DNA from: Gemmatirosa kalamazoonensis
GTDB lineage: Bacteria; Gemmatimonadota; Gemmatimonadetes; Gemmatimonadales; Gemmatimonadaceae
NCBI RefSeq assembly: GCF_000522985.1
Contig: NZ_CP007128.1
Span: 4,138,220-4,202,219, forward strand
DNA: 64,000 nt
Reading direction: 5' to 3'
Shown here piece after piece: positions 17,766 to 25,651 of this stretch (positions are counted from its first letter, which is position 1; the number at the start of each line of letters is the position of its first letter). The translations under genes and the position numbers were made by a program. The notes beneath the pieces were generated by a model. That model had not been told where the DNA came from. It did not search any database and saw nothing but the letters and a program-made list of their open reading frames with translations.

Positions 17766-19721
17766 ATGACACACACGGTTCCGAGCGCCGCCCCCCGGCG
17801 GGCCGCCGGCACCGCGACCGAGGCCCGCGACCCCGACAGAGGTCGCGGGCCTTCGCGTCTCGGTGGCGGCGTCAACAACACGTCGCGCGAGCGCATCCCG
17901 ACGCTCGTCCTCGCCGACCACGACGCGATCGCGCGCGAGGTCGCCAACCGCATCGACGCGCTCATTCGCGAGCGGCAGGCCGCCGGCCAGCGCACGGTCC
18001 TCGGCCTCGCCACGGGCTCGACGCCGATCGGCGTCTATCGCGAGCTGATTCGCCGCCACCGCGACGAGGGGCTGAGCTTCCGCGACGTCGTGACGTTCAA
18101 TCTCGACGAGTACTACCCGATGGCGAAGGACAGCATCCACTCGTACCACCGGTACATGTGGGAGAACCTGTTCGCGCACATCGACATCGATCCGAAGAAC
18201 GTGCACATCCCGCCGGGCGACATCCCGCGCGAGGAGGTGAGCGAGGCATGCGCCGAGTACGAGGCCGAGATCCGCCGCATGGGCGGCATCGACTTCCAGC
18301 TCCTCGGCATCGGCAAGACGGGGCACATCGGCTTCAACGAGCCGGGCTCCGGCGCCGACAGCCGCACGCGGCTCGTGCACCTCGACAACATCACGCGCAA
18401 GGACGCGGCGGCGGACTTCTTCGGCGAGGAGAACGTTCCGCGCGAGGCGGTCACGATGGGTGTCGCGACCATCCTCGACGCGAAGGAGATCGCCATCCTC
18501 GCCACCGGCGAGCACAAGGCGGCGATCGTGCGGCGCGCGGTGGAAGGCGAGATCGACCACGCCGTCGCCGCGACGTTCCTGCAGCGCCATCCGGCGACGA
18601 CGTTCTTCGTCGACGAGCCGGCCGCGGCGGACCTCACGCGCGTGGCCACCCCGTGGCTGCTCGACGAGGTGGAGTGGACCGAGGCACTCATGGTGCGCGC
18701 GGTGACGTGGCTGTCGCTCACCGTCGGCAACGGGATCCTCAAGCTCACGCAGCGCGACTACAGCGACAACGCGCTGTCCTCGCTGGTCGCCCGCTACGGC
18801 TCGCCGGGCGAGGTGAACGGCGCGGTGTTCAACCTCCTCGGCGCGAAGATCCGCGGGAAGAGCAAGCTCCCGCGCGGGAAGAAGATCGTCTGCTTCTCCC
18901 CGCACCCGGACGACGACGTCATCTCGATGGGCGGCATCCTGTACAAGCTCGCCCAGAACGGCAACGACATGACGGTCGCGTACATGACGAGCGGCAACAT
19001 CGCGGTCTTCGACCACGAGGTCCGTCGCTACGTCGACTTCCTGCTGCGGCTCGACCGCGAGCGGCACGTCGGCAGCCCGGAGCTGCGCAGCTTCGCTGAC
19101 CGCGTGTACGAGTGCCTCGCGAAGAAGAAGCCGGGCGACGTGGACATCCCCGAGGTGCAGGACACCAAGCGCGTCATCCGCGAGGCCGAGGCGGTGAGCG
19201 GCATCGAGGTGATGGGCCTGTCGAAGGCGAACGCGCGCTTCCTCAACCTGCCGTTCTACCAGACGGGCAAGGTGCGCAAGGATCCGATCGGGCCGGCCGA
19301 CGTGAAGATCGTCCGCGAGCTCCTCGAGGAGAGCGAGCCGGACCTGATCTTCGTCGCCGGTGATCTGTCGGACCCGCACGGCACGCACCGCATGTGCAAG
19401 GAGGCGATCGACCTCGCGTTAGGCGAGCTGCGCAACGCGGGTGCCAAGCTCCCCGAGGTGTGGCTGTATCGCGGCGCGTGGCAGGAGTGGCCGGTGACCG
19501 AGGCGACGGTGCTCGTGCCGATGTCGCAGGAAGAGCTGGAAGTGAAGATCCAGGCGATCTTCAAGCATCAGTCGCAGAAGGACTCCGCGCCCTTCCCGGG
19601 CCAGGACGAGCGCGAGTTCTGGCAGCGCGTCGACCAGCGCAACAAGGACACGGCGGCGACGCTCAATCGACTGGGGCTGGCCGAGTACTTCGCGATGGAG
19701 GCGTACGTCATTGCCGGCTAG
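17766..19721 (+). CDS. glucosamine-6-phosphate deaminase-like domain fused to LmbE/PIG-L deacetylase
   Basis: A 651-residue two-domain protein. Residues about 43-335 are a NagB-like domain (LATGSTPIGVYREL near 81-94, NLDEYYPM at 112-119, GIGKTGHIGFNEPGS at 181-195). Residues about 370-640 are an LmbE/PIG-L deacetylase (SPHPDDDVISMGG with H380, D382, D383; later SDPHGTH). In E. coli NagB the catalytic loop reads DGH; here the Asp is Thr185, while His187 and Glu192 remain. The fusion could deacetylate and deaminate GlcNAc-6-phosphate on one chain. The first 40 residues are a Gly/Arg/Pro-rich extension coded partly by a hairpin (17821-17852); no other in-frame start is close. Confidence 0.85.
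   Translation: MTHTVPSAAPRRAAGTATEARDPDRGRGPSRLGGGVNNTSRERIPTLVLADHDAIAREVANRIDALIRERQAAGQRTVLGLATGSTPIGVYRELIRRHRDEGLSFRDVVTFNLDEYYPMAKDSIHSYHRYMWENLFAHIDIDPKNVHIPPGDIPREEVSEACAEYEAEIRRMGGIDFQLLGIGKTGHIGFNEPGSGADSRTRLVHLDNITRKDAAADFFGEENVPREAVTMGVATILDAKEIAILATGEHKAAIVRRAVEGEIDHAVAATFLQRHPATTFFVDEPAAADLTRVATPWLLDEVEWTEALMVRAVTWLSLTVGNGILKLTQRDYSDNALSSLVARYGSPGEVNGAVFNLLGAKIRGKSKLPRGKKIVCFSPHPDDDVISMGGILYKLAQNGNDMTVAYMTSGNIAVFDHEVRRYVDFLLRLDRERHVGSPELRSFADRVYECLAKKKPGDVDIPEVQDTKRVIREAEAVSGIEVMGLSKANARFLNLPFYQTGKVRKDPIGPADVKIVRELLEESEPDLIFVAGDLSDPHGTHRMCKEAIDLALGELRNAGAKLPEVWLYRGAWQEWPVTEATVLVPMSQEELEVKIQAIFKHQSQKDSAPFPGQDEREFWQRVDQRNKDTAATLNRLGLAEYFAMEAYVIAG
17821..17852 (+). terminator. 12-bp perfect hairpin just after the IscA-like gene, inside the next frame
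   Basis: AGGCCCGCGACC (17821-17832) pairs perfectly with GGTCGCGGGCCT (17841-17852) over an 8-base loop. Position suits a terminator for the IscA gene ending at 17747, but it has no T-run and lies inside codons 19-29 of the NagB-LmbE frame. Confidence 0.5.
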
Positions 19722-19730
19722 CGAGGGCGG

Positions 19731-21272
19731 TTGGTGAAGACGTTCAACCTCCTCGACGGCCTCGTTCTCGTCGCGTACCTCGTCGGCGTCACGCTCCTCG
19801 GCATCTGGGTGGGGCGCCGACAGAAGGACGCGCGGGACTACTTCGTCGCCGACCGCGCGATCCCGTGGTGGGCGGTGCTCTTCTCCATCGTCGCCACCGA
19901 GACGAGCGCGCTCACGTTCATCTCCACGCCGGGGCTCGCGTACCGCACGAACCTCGGCTTCCTGCAGATCGTCGTCGGCTATCTGCTCGGACGCATCGTC
20001 GTCGCGTCCGTGCTGCTGCCGCGCTACTTCGAGGGCGAGATCGTCACCGCCTACGCGCTGCTCGAGAAGCGGTTCGGGCTCGCGACGCGGCGGTTCACGT
20101 CGATCGTGTTCATGGTGACGCGCGCGCTCGCCGACTCGGTGCGCGTGTTCGCGACCGCGGTGCCGATCGCGATCGTCATCGGGCCGGTGGTGACCGACCA
20201 GCGCCTCGTGATGCCGGCGGCGGTGCTCATCCTCGGCATCCTCACGATCATCTACACGTACCGCGGGGGCATGAAGGCCGTCGTGTGGACCGAGATCCTG
20301 CAGGCGTCGATTTATCTCCTCGGCGGATTGATCGCGCTCGTGCTCGTCGGGCGCCTCGTGCCCGGTGGGTGGAGCGCGATCCTCGACCGCGCGGGGGCGG
20401 CGAACAAGCTCCAGGTGGTGCAGTGGTACTGGGGGCTCGACCAGGCGAACACGCTGCTCGCCGGACTGCTCGGCGGCGCGTTCCTGTCCATGGCGTCGCA
20501 CGGCACCGACCAGCTCATCGTGCAGCGGCTGCTGTCCGCGCGCTCGCTCCGCGACTCGCAGAAGGCGATCATCGGGAGCGGCGTGGCGGTCATCGCGCAG
20601 TTCACGCTGTTCCTGATGATCGGCATCGGGCTGTGGGTCTTCTTCGCCGGCCGCGAGTTCCCGACGCCCGACTACATCTTCCCCACGTTCATCGTGCAGC
20701 AGATGCCGCACGGCCTCATCGGCCTGCTCGTCGCGGCGATCGTCGCGGCGACGATGAGCACGCACTCGGGGGCGATCAACTCGCTGGCGGCGGCGGCGAC
20801 GCACGACATCTACCTGCCGCTCACCGGGCGGCGGGCCGACGACCCGCAGACGCTGAAGGCGGGCAAGCTGTTCGCGCTGATGTGGGGCGTCGTGCTCACG
20901 CTCGGTGCGCTGCTCTTTCCCGAAGATCCCAAGACGCCGGTGGTGGTGGTCGCCCTCAGCATCGCGTCGTTCACGTACGGAGCGCTGTTAGGCGTGTTCT
21001 TTCTCGGCAACTTCTGGCGGCGCGCGATCCAGCGCGACGCGCTGACCGGCCAGGTCGTCGCGCTGATCGTGATGGCGTTCATCGTGTTCGCCGGCCAGTT
21101 CAGCAGGTGGTTCCCGGCGCTCGCGCCGGTGCTCGCGCCGTTCGGCAGGATCGCGTGGCCGTGGTACGTGCTGATCGGCACCGCGATCACCGTCGGCGTG
21201 GGGATGCTGTCGTCGCTGTCGCATGGGATGCCGCGGGCACGGAGCGCTGACGAACGGGGGCTCGGACGATGA
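19731..21272 (+). CDS. sodium:solute symporter (SSS family)
   Basis: A roughly 513-residue sodium-coupled transporter with 13-14 hydrophobic segments. The N-terminus (LVLVAYLVGVTLLGIWVGRR), the GGMKAVVWTEILQ stretch near residue 185 and the AATMSTHSGAINSLAAA stretch near 345 are typical of the SSS family. The start is TTG 19731 or GTG 19734, with a weak GAGGGCGG before it. Placed between the NagB-LmbE fusion (12 bases upstream) and a sugar kinase (ATGA overlap), it most likely imports an amino sugar such as GlcNAc. Confidence 0.9.
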   Translation: MVKTFNLLDGLVLVAYLVGVTLLGIWVGRRQKDARDYFVADRAIPWWAVLFSIVATETSALTFISTPGLAYRTNLGFLQIVVGYLLGRIVVASVLLPRYFEGEIVTAYALLEKRFGLATRRFTSIVFMVTRALADSVRVFATAVPIAIVIGPVVTDQRLVMPAAVLILGILTIIYTYRGGMKAVVWTEILQASIYLLGGLIALVLVGRLVPGGWSAILDRAGAANKLQVVQWYWGLDQANTLLAGLLGGAFLSMASHGTDQLIVQRLLSARSLRDSQKAIIGSGVAVIAQFTLFLMIGIGLWVFFAGREFPTPDYIFPTFIVQQMPHGLIGLLVAAIVAATMSTHSGAINSLAAAATHDIYLPLTGRRADDPQTLKAGKLFALMWGVVLTLGALLFPEDPKTPVVVVALSIASFTYGALLGVFFLGNFWRRAIQRDALTGQVVALIVMAFIVFAGQFSRWFPALAPVLAPFGRIAWPWYVLIGTAITVGVGMLSSLSHGMPRARSADERGLGR

Positions 21273-22207
21273 GCGTGATCGTGGTGGGTGTCGACGGCGG
21301 CGGGTCGAAGACGCGCGTCGTCGTCGCCGACGAGCAGGGCCGCGAGATCATCGCGGTCGAGGGGCCCGCGTCCGCGGTGCGCCCCGGACAGGTGGAGCAC
21401 TCGGCCGACGTCGTGGCGGCGTGCGTGCGCGACGCGCTCGGCGCCGCGAACATGACGCACGTGCTGCCGCGCATCCTGTGCGTGGGCGTCGCCGGCGTCG
21501 GGCGCGAGCCGGAGCGCGATGGCCTGTGGCAGGCGCTGGCCGAGCGCGAGCTCGCCGACGAGGTGGTGGTCCACACCGACGCGGCGGTCGCGCTCGACGA
21601 CGCGTTCGGTGACGGCGCCGGCATCCTGCTCGTGTCGGGCACCGGCTCCATCGCGTTCGGCCGCGGGCCGGACGGCACGTTCGCCCGCTGCGGCGGGTGG
21701 GGCCCGGTCATCGGCGACGAGGGAAGCGGCGCATGGATCGGCCGTCGCGCGCTCAACGTCGCGTCCGCGTCCGCGGACGGCCGCGAGCCGGAGACGGCGC
21801 TCGTGAACGCGTTGCTCACCGCGATCGAGGCCGACGACCCGGCGGCGATGGTTCGCTGGGCGGCCGAGGCGACGCCGGCGCAGTTCGCGCGGCTCGCGCC
21901 GGTCGTGCTTCAGGTCGCGGCGACCGGCGACCTGCGCGCGAACTCGCTCCTCAGCATGGCCGTCGAGGAGCTCGTGATCCACGTGCGCACGCTCGCCCGC
22001 AAGCTGTTCGTCGACGAGCGCGCGGCGGCGCCGGTGGCGCTGTCGGGGGGGTTGCTCACGCGCGGCTCGCCGCTCCGCAAGCGCGTCGAGCATCGGTTGA
22101 AGAGTGCCGTTCCCGGCGCGCAGGTGCGCAGCCAGGACATCGAGCCGGCGCGCGGCGCCGTGCGCGCGGCGCTGCGGTCGTTAGGCATCGAGGTGGCTAC
22201 TGCGTAG
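21269..22207 (+). CDS. BadF/BcrA-family kinase, probable N-acetylglucosamine kinase
   Basis: A 312-residue ASKHA-fold ATPase/kinase. The phosphate-1 motif GVDGGGSKTRVVV is at residues 7-19, the second phosphate loop SGTGSIAFGR is near 123-132, and GDEGSGAWIG follows near 147. These are shared with bacterial and animal GlcNAc kinases. In context it would phosphorylate the sugar imported by the symporter to GlcNAc-6-phosphate, the substrate expected by the deacetylase domain upstream. The TAG stop lies in the first bases of a 38-bp hairpin arm. Confidence 0.82.
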   Translation: MSVIVVGVDGGGSKTRVVVADEQGREIIAVEGPASAVRPGQVEHSADVVAACVRDALGAANMTHVLPRILCVGVAGVGREPERDGLWQALAERELADEVVVHTDAAVALDDAFGDGAGILLVSGTGSIAFGRGPDGTFARCGGWGPVIGDEGSGAWIGRRALNVASASADGREPETALVNALLTAIEADDPAAMVRWAAEATPAQFARLAPVVLQVAATGDLRANSLLSMAVEELVIHVRTLARKLFVDERAAAPVALSGGLLTRGSPLRKRVEHRLKSAVPGAQVRSQDIEPARGAVRAALRSLGIEVATA

Positions 22208-22287
22208 GGCAGGAGGGCAGGAGGGCACGAGGGCAGGAGAGAGTCCGGTTCTCTCCTGCCCTCGTGCCCTCCTGCCCTCCTGCCCTA
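22205..22287. terminator. perfect 38-bp hairpin between convergent genes, GGGCAGGA octamer repeats
   Basis: The arms 22205-22242 and 22250-22287 are perfect reverse complements with a 7-base loop. Each arm is built of four tandem octamers GGGCAGGA, one of them changed to GGGCACGA in both arms. The stop codon of the plus-strand kinase (22205-22207) and that of the minus-strand cupin gene (22285-22287) are the outermost bases of the two arms. A bidirectional terminator is the simplest role. Confidence 0.85.
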
Positions 22288-22659
22288 GGGGTTCGAGGTG
22301 CCCTCGCGGCCGTAGCGGTCCTTGATGCGCACGACGTCGTCGAGCTCCGGCGTGCTCGCCTCCAGCACGTCGCAGTCGGTCACCGCCTCCATGTAGTGCA
22401 CCGTGCCCGGCGTGATGCGGAACGCGTCGCCGGGCTTCAGCCGCTGGTCGGTGAGCGCGTCGGCCCGCTCGCCCACCCAGTAGCGCATCTCGCCCGAGAG
22501 CAGGTACACCGTCTCGTCCTTGCGCTCGTGGTACTGCACCGACAGCGAGTGGCCCGCCGTGATGTGCAGGATCTTGCCGCAGTATCGCTCGGTGTGCGCC
22601 CAGATGATCTCGTGCCCCCACGGCTTCGGCACGATACGCGGCTCGACGCGTCCACTCAT
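22285..22659 (-). CDS. cupin, mannose-6-phosphate isomerase type II-like
   Basis: A 124-residue single cupin domain. PKPWGHEIIWA opens the fold, QYHERKDETVYLLSGEM is the first cupin motif with His and Glu metal ligands, and GDAFRITPGTVHYMEA the second. It is close to the sugar-phosphate isomerase domain of type II phosphomannose isomerases and to small sugar-binding cupins; the substrate is unknown. Its ATG overlaps the stop of the symporter gene as TGATG. Confidence 0.75.
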   Translation of the reverse strand: MSGRVEPRIVPKPWGHEIIWAHTERYCGKILHITAGHSLSVQYHERKDETVYLLSGEMRYWVGERADALTDQRLKPGDAFRITPGTVHYMEAVTDCDVLEASTPELDDVVRIKDRYGREGTSNP

Positions 22660-24026
22660 CACATCGTGGGAGCCATGTGCTCCTGGCGCTCGATCTCCGC
22701 CGCGCGCTCCACCGCGTGCGCCGGATCGGTGCCGAGCTCCCCTTCCCACCGCGCCATGACCGCCGTCGCGAGGCAGTTGCCGACGAGGTTCACCGACGTG
22801 CGCGCCATGTCCATCAGCGCGTCGACGCCGAGGATCACGGCGATGCCGGCGAGCGGCAGGTTGAACTGCGTGAGCGCGCCGGAGAGGATCACGAGCGACG
22901 CGCGCGGCACCGCGGCGACGCCTTTGCTCGTGAGCATCAGCGTCAGCATCATGAGGATCTGCGTGCCGAGCGGCATGTCGATGTGCGCCGCCTGGGCGAC
23001 GAACACCGACGCGAGCGCGAGATAGAGCGTGCTGCCGTCGAGGTTGAACGAGTAGCCGGTCGGCATCACGAACGCGACGATGCGCTTCGGGACGCCGAAG
23101 GCCTCCATCGCCTGCATCGCGCGCGGCAGCGCGGCCTCGCTCGACGCCGTGGAGAACGCGATCAGGAACGGCTCGCGCACCGCCCGCACGAAGCGCGACA
23201 GCGGGATGCGGAACACCAGTGCGACGGGAAGCAGCACGCCGAGCAGGAACACGATCAACGCGCCGTACAGCGTGCCGACGAGCTGCGCGAGGTTGAGCAG
23301 CACGCCGAGCCCACTCTTCGCGACGGTCACCGCGATGGCGGCGCCGATGCCGATCGGCGCGTACGCCATCACGAGTCCGACGAACTTGAACATGATCTGC
23401 GACACCGACTCGCAGAGCTCGAGCATGAACGTCTTCGGGCGACCCGCCGGCAGCTTCGCGAGCGCGACGGCGAACAGGATCGTGAAGAAGACGATCTGCA
23501 GCACCTCGTTCGCCGACGCCGCCTCGAAGAAGCTCTGCGGCACCGTGTGCTCGATGACCCCCGAGAACGTCGGCGTCTTCGTGGCGAGCGACGTGATGTC
23601 GGAGCCCGCCTCGGTCGGCAGCGTGACGCCCTCGCCCGGCCGCACGAGGTTCACCGCCGTGAGCCCCACCACCAGCGCGAGCGTCGTGACGATCTCGAAG
23701 TACACGATCGAGCGGAACGCCAGCCGCCCCACCTTCTTCATGTCGTCGCCGTGCCCCGCGATGCCGACGATCAGCGTGCTCGCGATGAGCGGCACGATCA
23801 GCGACTTGATCATCCGGATGAACACCGTCGCGAGCACGCGCAGGTCGCTCGCCGACCAGCCGCCGTGCTGCGCACGCTGTGCATCGGGGAACAGCGCGCC
23901 GACGATCACGCCGACGACGAGCGACAGCATGATCCACTGCGTGAGCGTGACGCGGCGCAACCCGCGCGGCTTCACCGCCGGCGGGGGCGCGAGGGGCGTG
24001 TAGTGTGGCGGGGAGGACGCGGCCAT
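22659..24026 (-). CDS. dicarboxylate/amino acid:cation symporter (DAACS family)
   Basis: A 455-residue secondary transporter of the glutamate/dicarboxylate:cation symporter family (GltP, DctA). The Ser-rich hairpin (SSEAALPRAMQAME, about residue 290), the GYSFNLDGSTLY motif near 325, and the MLTLMLTSKGVAAVPRA and VILGVDALMDMARTSVN stretches are the family substrate and cation sites. Aspartate, glutamate, succinate or fumarate are likely substrates, which fits the aspartase in the window. It lies 4 bases after the APC permease stop. Confidence 0.92.
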   Translation of the reverse strand: MAASSPPHYTPLAPPPAVKPRGLRRVTLTQWIMLSLVVGVIVGALFPDAQRAQHGGWSASDLRVLATVFIRMIKSLIVPLIASTLIVGIAGHGDDMKKVGRLAFRSIVYFEIVTTLALVVGLTAVNLVRPGEGVTLPTEAGSDITSLATKTPTFSGVIEHTVPQSFFEAASANEVLQIVFFTILFAVALAKLPAGRPKTFMLELCESVSQIMFKFVGLVMAYAPIGIGAAIAVTVAKSGLGVLLNLAQLVGTLYGALIVFLLGVLLPVALVFRIPLSRFVRAVREPFLIAFSTASSEAALPRAMQAMEAFGVPKRIVAFVMPTGYSFNLDGSTLYLALASVFVAQAAHIDMPLGTQILMMLTLMLTSKGVAAVPRASLVILSGALTQFNLPLAGIAVILGVDALMDMARTSVNLVGNCLATAVMARWEGELGTDPAHAVERAAEIERQEHMAPTM

Positions 24027-24030
24027 CAGC

Positions 24031-25566
24031 TCACTTCTTCTCGATGGGAGGCGGCGGCGCCGCCGGGACCGGGGCGGTGCCGCGGCGCAGCGTGGAGTTG
24101 CGGTAGCCGTACAGGAAGTAGAACACGAGACCGATGACGAGCCAGATCCCGAAGCGAATCCAGGCCGACGTCGGCAGCCCGTACATCGTGTAGAGGCACA
24201 GGACGGCGCCGAGGATCGTCACCGGCCAGACGAACGGGACGCGGAACGGGCGCGGGCGCGCGGGGTCGGCGTAGCGCAGCACGAGCACGCCGACGCAGAC
24301 GAGCGCGAACGCCGACAGCGTGCCGATGTTCGTGAGGTCGTACGTCGCGGCGTCGTCGGCGAGCAGCGCGCCGAGCGCGACGAGGACGCCGGTGATGATC
24401 GTCGTGACGTGCGGCGTGCGGTACTTCGGGTGGATCTTCGCCGCCCACGACGGCAGCAGCCCGTCGCGCGCCATCGCGAAGAAGATGCGCGGCTGGCCGT
24501 ACTGGAAGACGAGCAGCACCGCCGCCATCGACACGACCGCGCCCGCGGAGACGAACCATCCCGCGGCCGGGAAGCCCGCCACCTGCAGCGCGCGCGCGAG
24601 CGGATCGGACGACTTCAGCTGCATGTACGGCACGAGCCCGGTCGCCACCGCCCCGACGACGACATAGATCAGCGTACAGATGCCGAGGCCCAGCATGATG
24701 CCGCGCGGCATGTTGCGCTGCGGGTTGCGCGTCTCCTCCGCCGCCGTCGATATCGCGTCGAATCCGATGAACGCGAAGAACACGATCGCCGCGCCCTGGT
24801 GGATGCCGCGCCAGCCGTTCGGCGCGAACGGGCGGTAGTTCGCCGGGTCGATGTGGATCGCGCCCACCACGATGAACACGGCGAGCACGAGCAGCTTCAC
24901 CCCGACCATGATGTTGTTCGCGCGCGTGCTCTCCTTGACGCCGATCACGAGCAGCCACGTGATCGCCATCACTATGAGGAACGCGGGCAGGTTCACGAGG
25001 ATCGGGATCCCGGCGACGTGCGGCGCGGTGGTGAGCAGCGACTGCATCGCGGCGTCGCCGCCGGCGGCGAGCGCCTTCGCGTTCCAGTAGCCGTGGGTGA
25101 GCCACGGCGGGATCGTGAACCAGGGCGAGACGAGCGAGTTGAAGTAGCCGGCCCACGCGATGGCCACGGCCACGTTCCCGACCGCGTACTCGAGGATCAG
25201 GTCCCACCCGATGATCCACGCGATGATCTCGCCCAGCGTGGCGTACGAGTATGCGTACGCGCTGCCGGCCTGCGGGATCATCGCCGCGAGCTCCGCGTAG
25301 CACAGCGCCGCGAAGCCGCACACCACGCCGAGCAGCACGAACGAGAGGATGAGCGCCGGACCCGCGCCGTAGCGGACGACCTGCCCCGCCGCGTTCACCT
25401 CGCCCGCGGCCGCGGTGCCGAGCGTGGAGAAGATGCCGGCGCCGATCACCGCGCCGATCGACAGCATCACCAGATCGCCGACGCCGAGCGTCCGCCTCAG
25501 CCCCGACGGTGATTCGCCCTCGGCCAGCAGATCGCCGATCGCTTTGCGGGAGAAGATCGAAGGCAT
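24031..25566 (-). CDS. APC-family amino acid permease
   Basis: A 511-residue permease with 12-14 hydrophobic segments and the N-terminal signature GVGDLVMLSIGAVIGAGIF of the amino acid-polyamine-organocation superfamily, closest to the cationic amino acid transporter group. I chose the ATG at 25566 (MPSIFSRK). A longer frame from 25644 would translate through the tandem-repeat hairpin upstream and adds a peptide unlike any permease. It is followed at 4 bases by the DAACS symporter, so two amino-acid carriers are co-transcribed. Confidence 0.9.
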   Translation of the reverse strand: MPSIFSRKAIGDLLAEGESPSGLRRTLGVGDLVMLSIGAVIGAGIFSTLGTAAAGEVNAAGQVVRYGAGPALILSFVLLGVVCGFAALCYAELAAMIPQAGSAYAYSYATLGEIIAWIIGWDLILEYAVGNVAVAIAWAGYFNSLVSPWFTIPPWLTHGYWNAKALAAGGDAAMQSLLTTAPHVAGIPILVNLPAFLIVMAITWLLVIGVKESTRANNIMVGVKLLVLAVFIVVGAIHIDPANYRPFAPNGWRGIHQGAAIVFFAFIGFDAISTAAEETRNPQRNMPRGIMLGLGICTLIYVVVGAVATGLVPYMQLKSSDPLARALQVAGFPAAGWFVSAGAVVSMAAVLLVFQYGQPRIFFAMARDGLLPSWAAKIHPKYRTPHVTTIITGVLVALGALLADDAATYDLTNIGTLSAFALVCVGVLVLRYADPARPRPFRVPFVWPVTILGAVLCLYTMYGLPTSAWIRFGIWLVIGLVFYFLYGYRNSTLRRGTAPVPAAPPPPIEKK

Positions 25567-25580
25567 GGGGGGGGAAAGAA

Positions 25581-25647
25581 AGCGTGGAGCGTGGAGCGCG
25601 GAGCGTAGAGTCGACCCCTCTACGCTCCACGCCCCACGCTCCACGCT
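25581..25647. repeat. hairpin of tandem GCGTGGA heptamers after the pyrophosphatase gene
   Basis: The arms 25581-25610 and 25618-25647 are 30 bases each, pair with two mismatches, and leave a 7-base loop. Each arm is about four tandem heptamers of the GCGTGGA type (GCGTGGA, GCGTGGA, GCGCGGA, GCGTAGA). It sits 4 bases beyond the stop of hppA and 14 bases before the permease ATG, where a terminator or attenuator would be expected. Confidence 0.8.
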
Positions 25648-25651
25648 CGCA

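Noticed and set aside
22205-22287. CRISPR array or tandem satellite
   Set aside because: Units are 8 bases without spacers and are arranged as one inverted pair, so this is a hairpin.
24031-25644. Longer permease starting in the repeat hairpin
   Set aside because: The extra residues are translated repeats and the conserved N-terminus starts at 25566.
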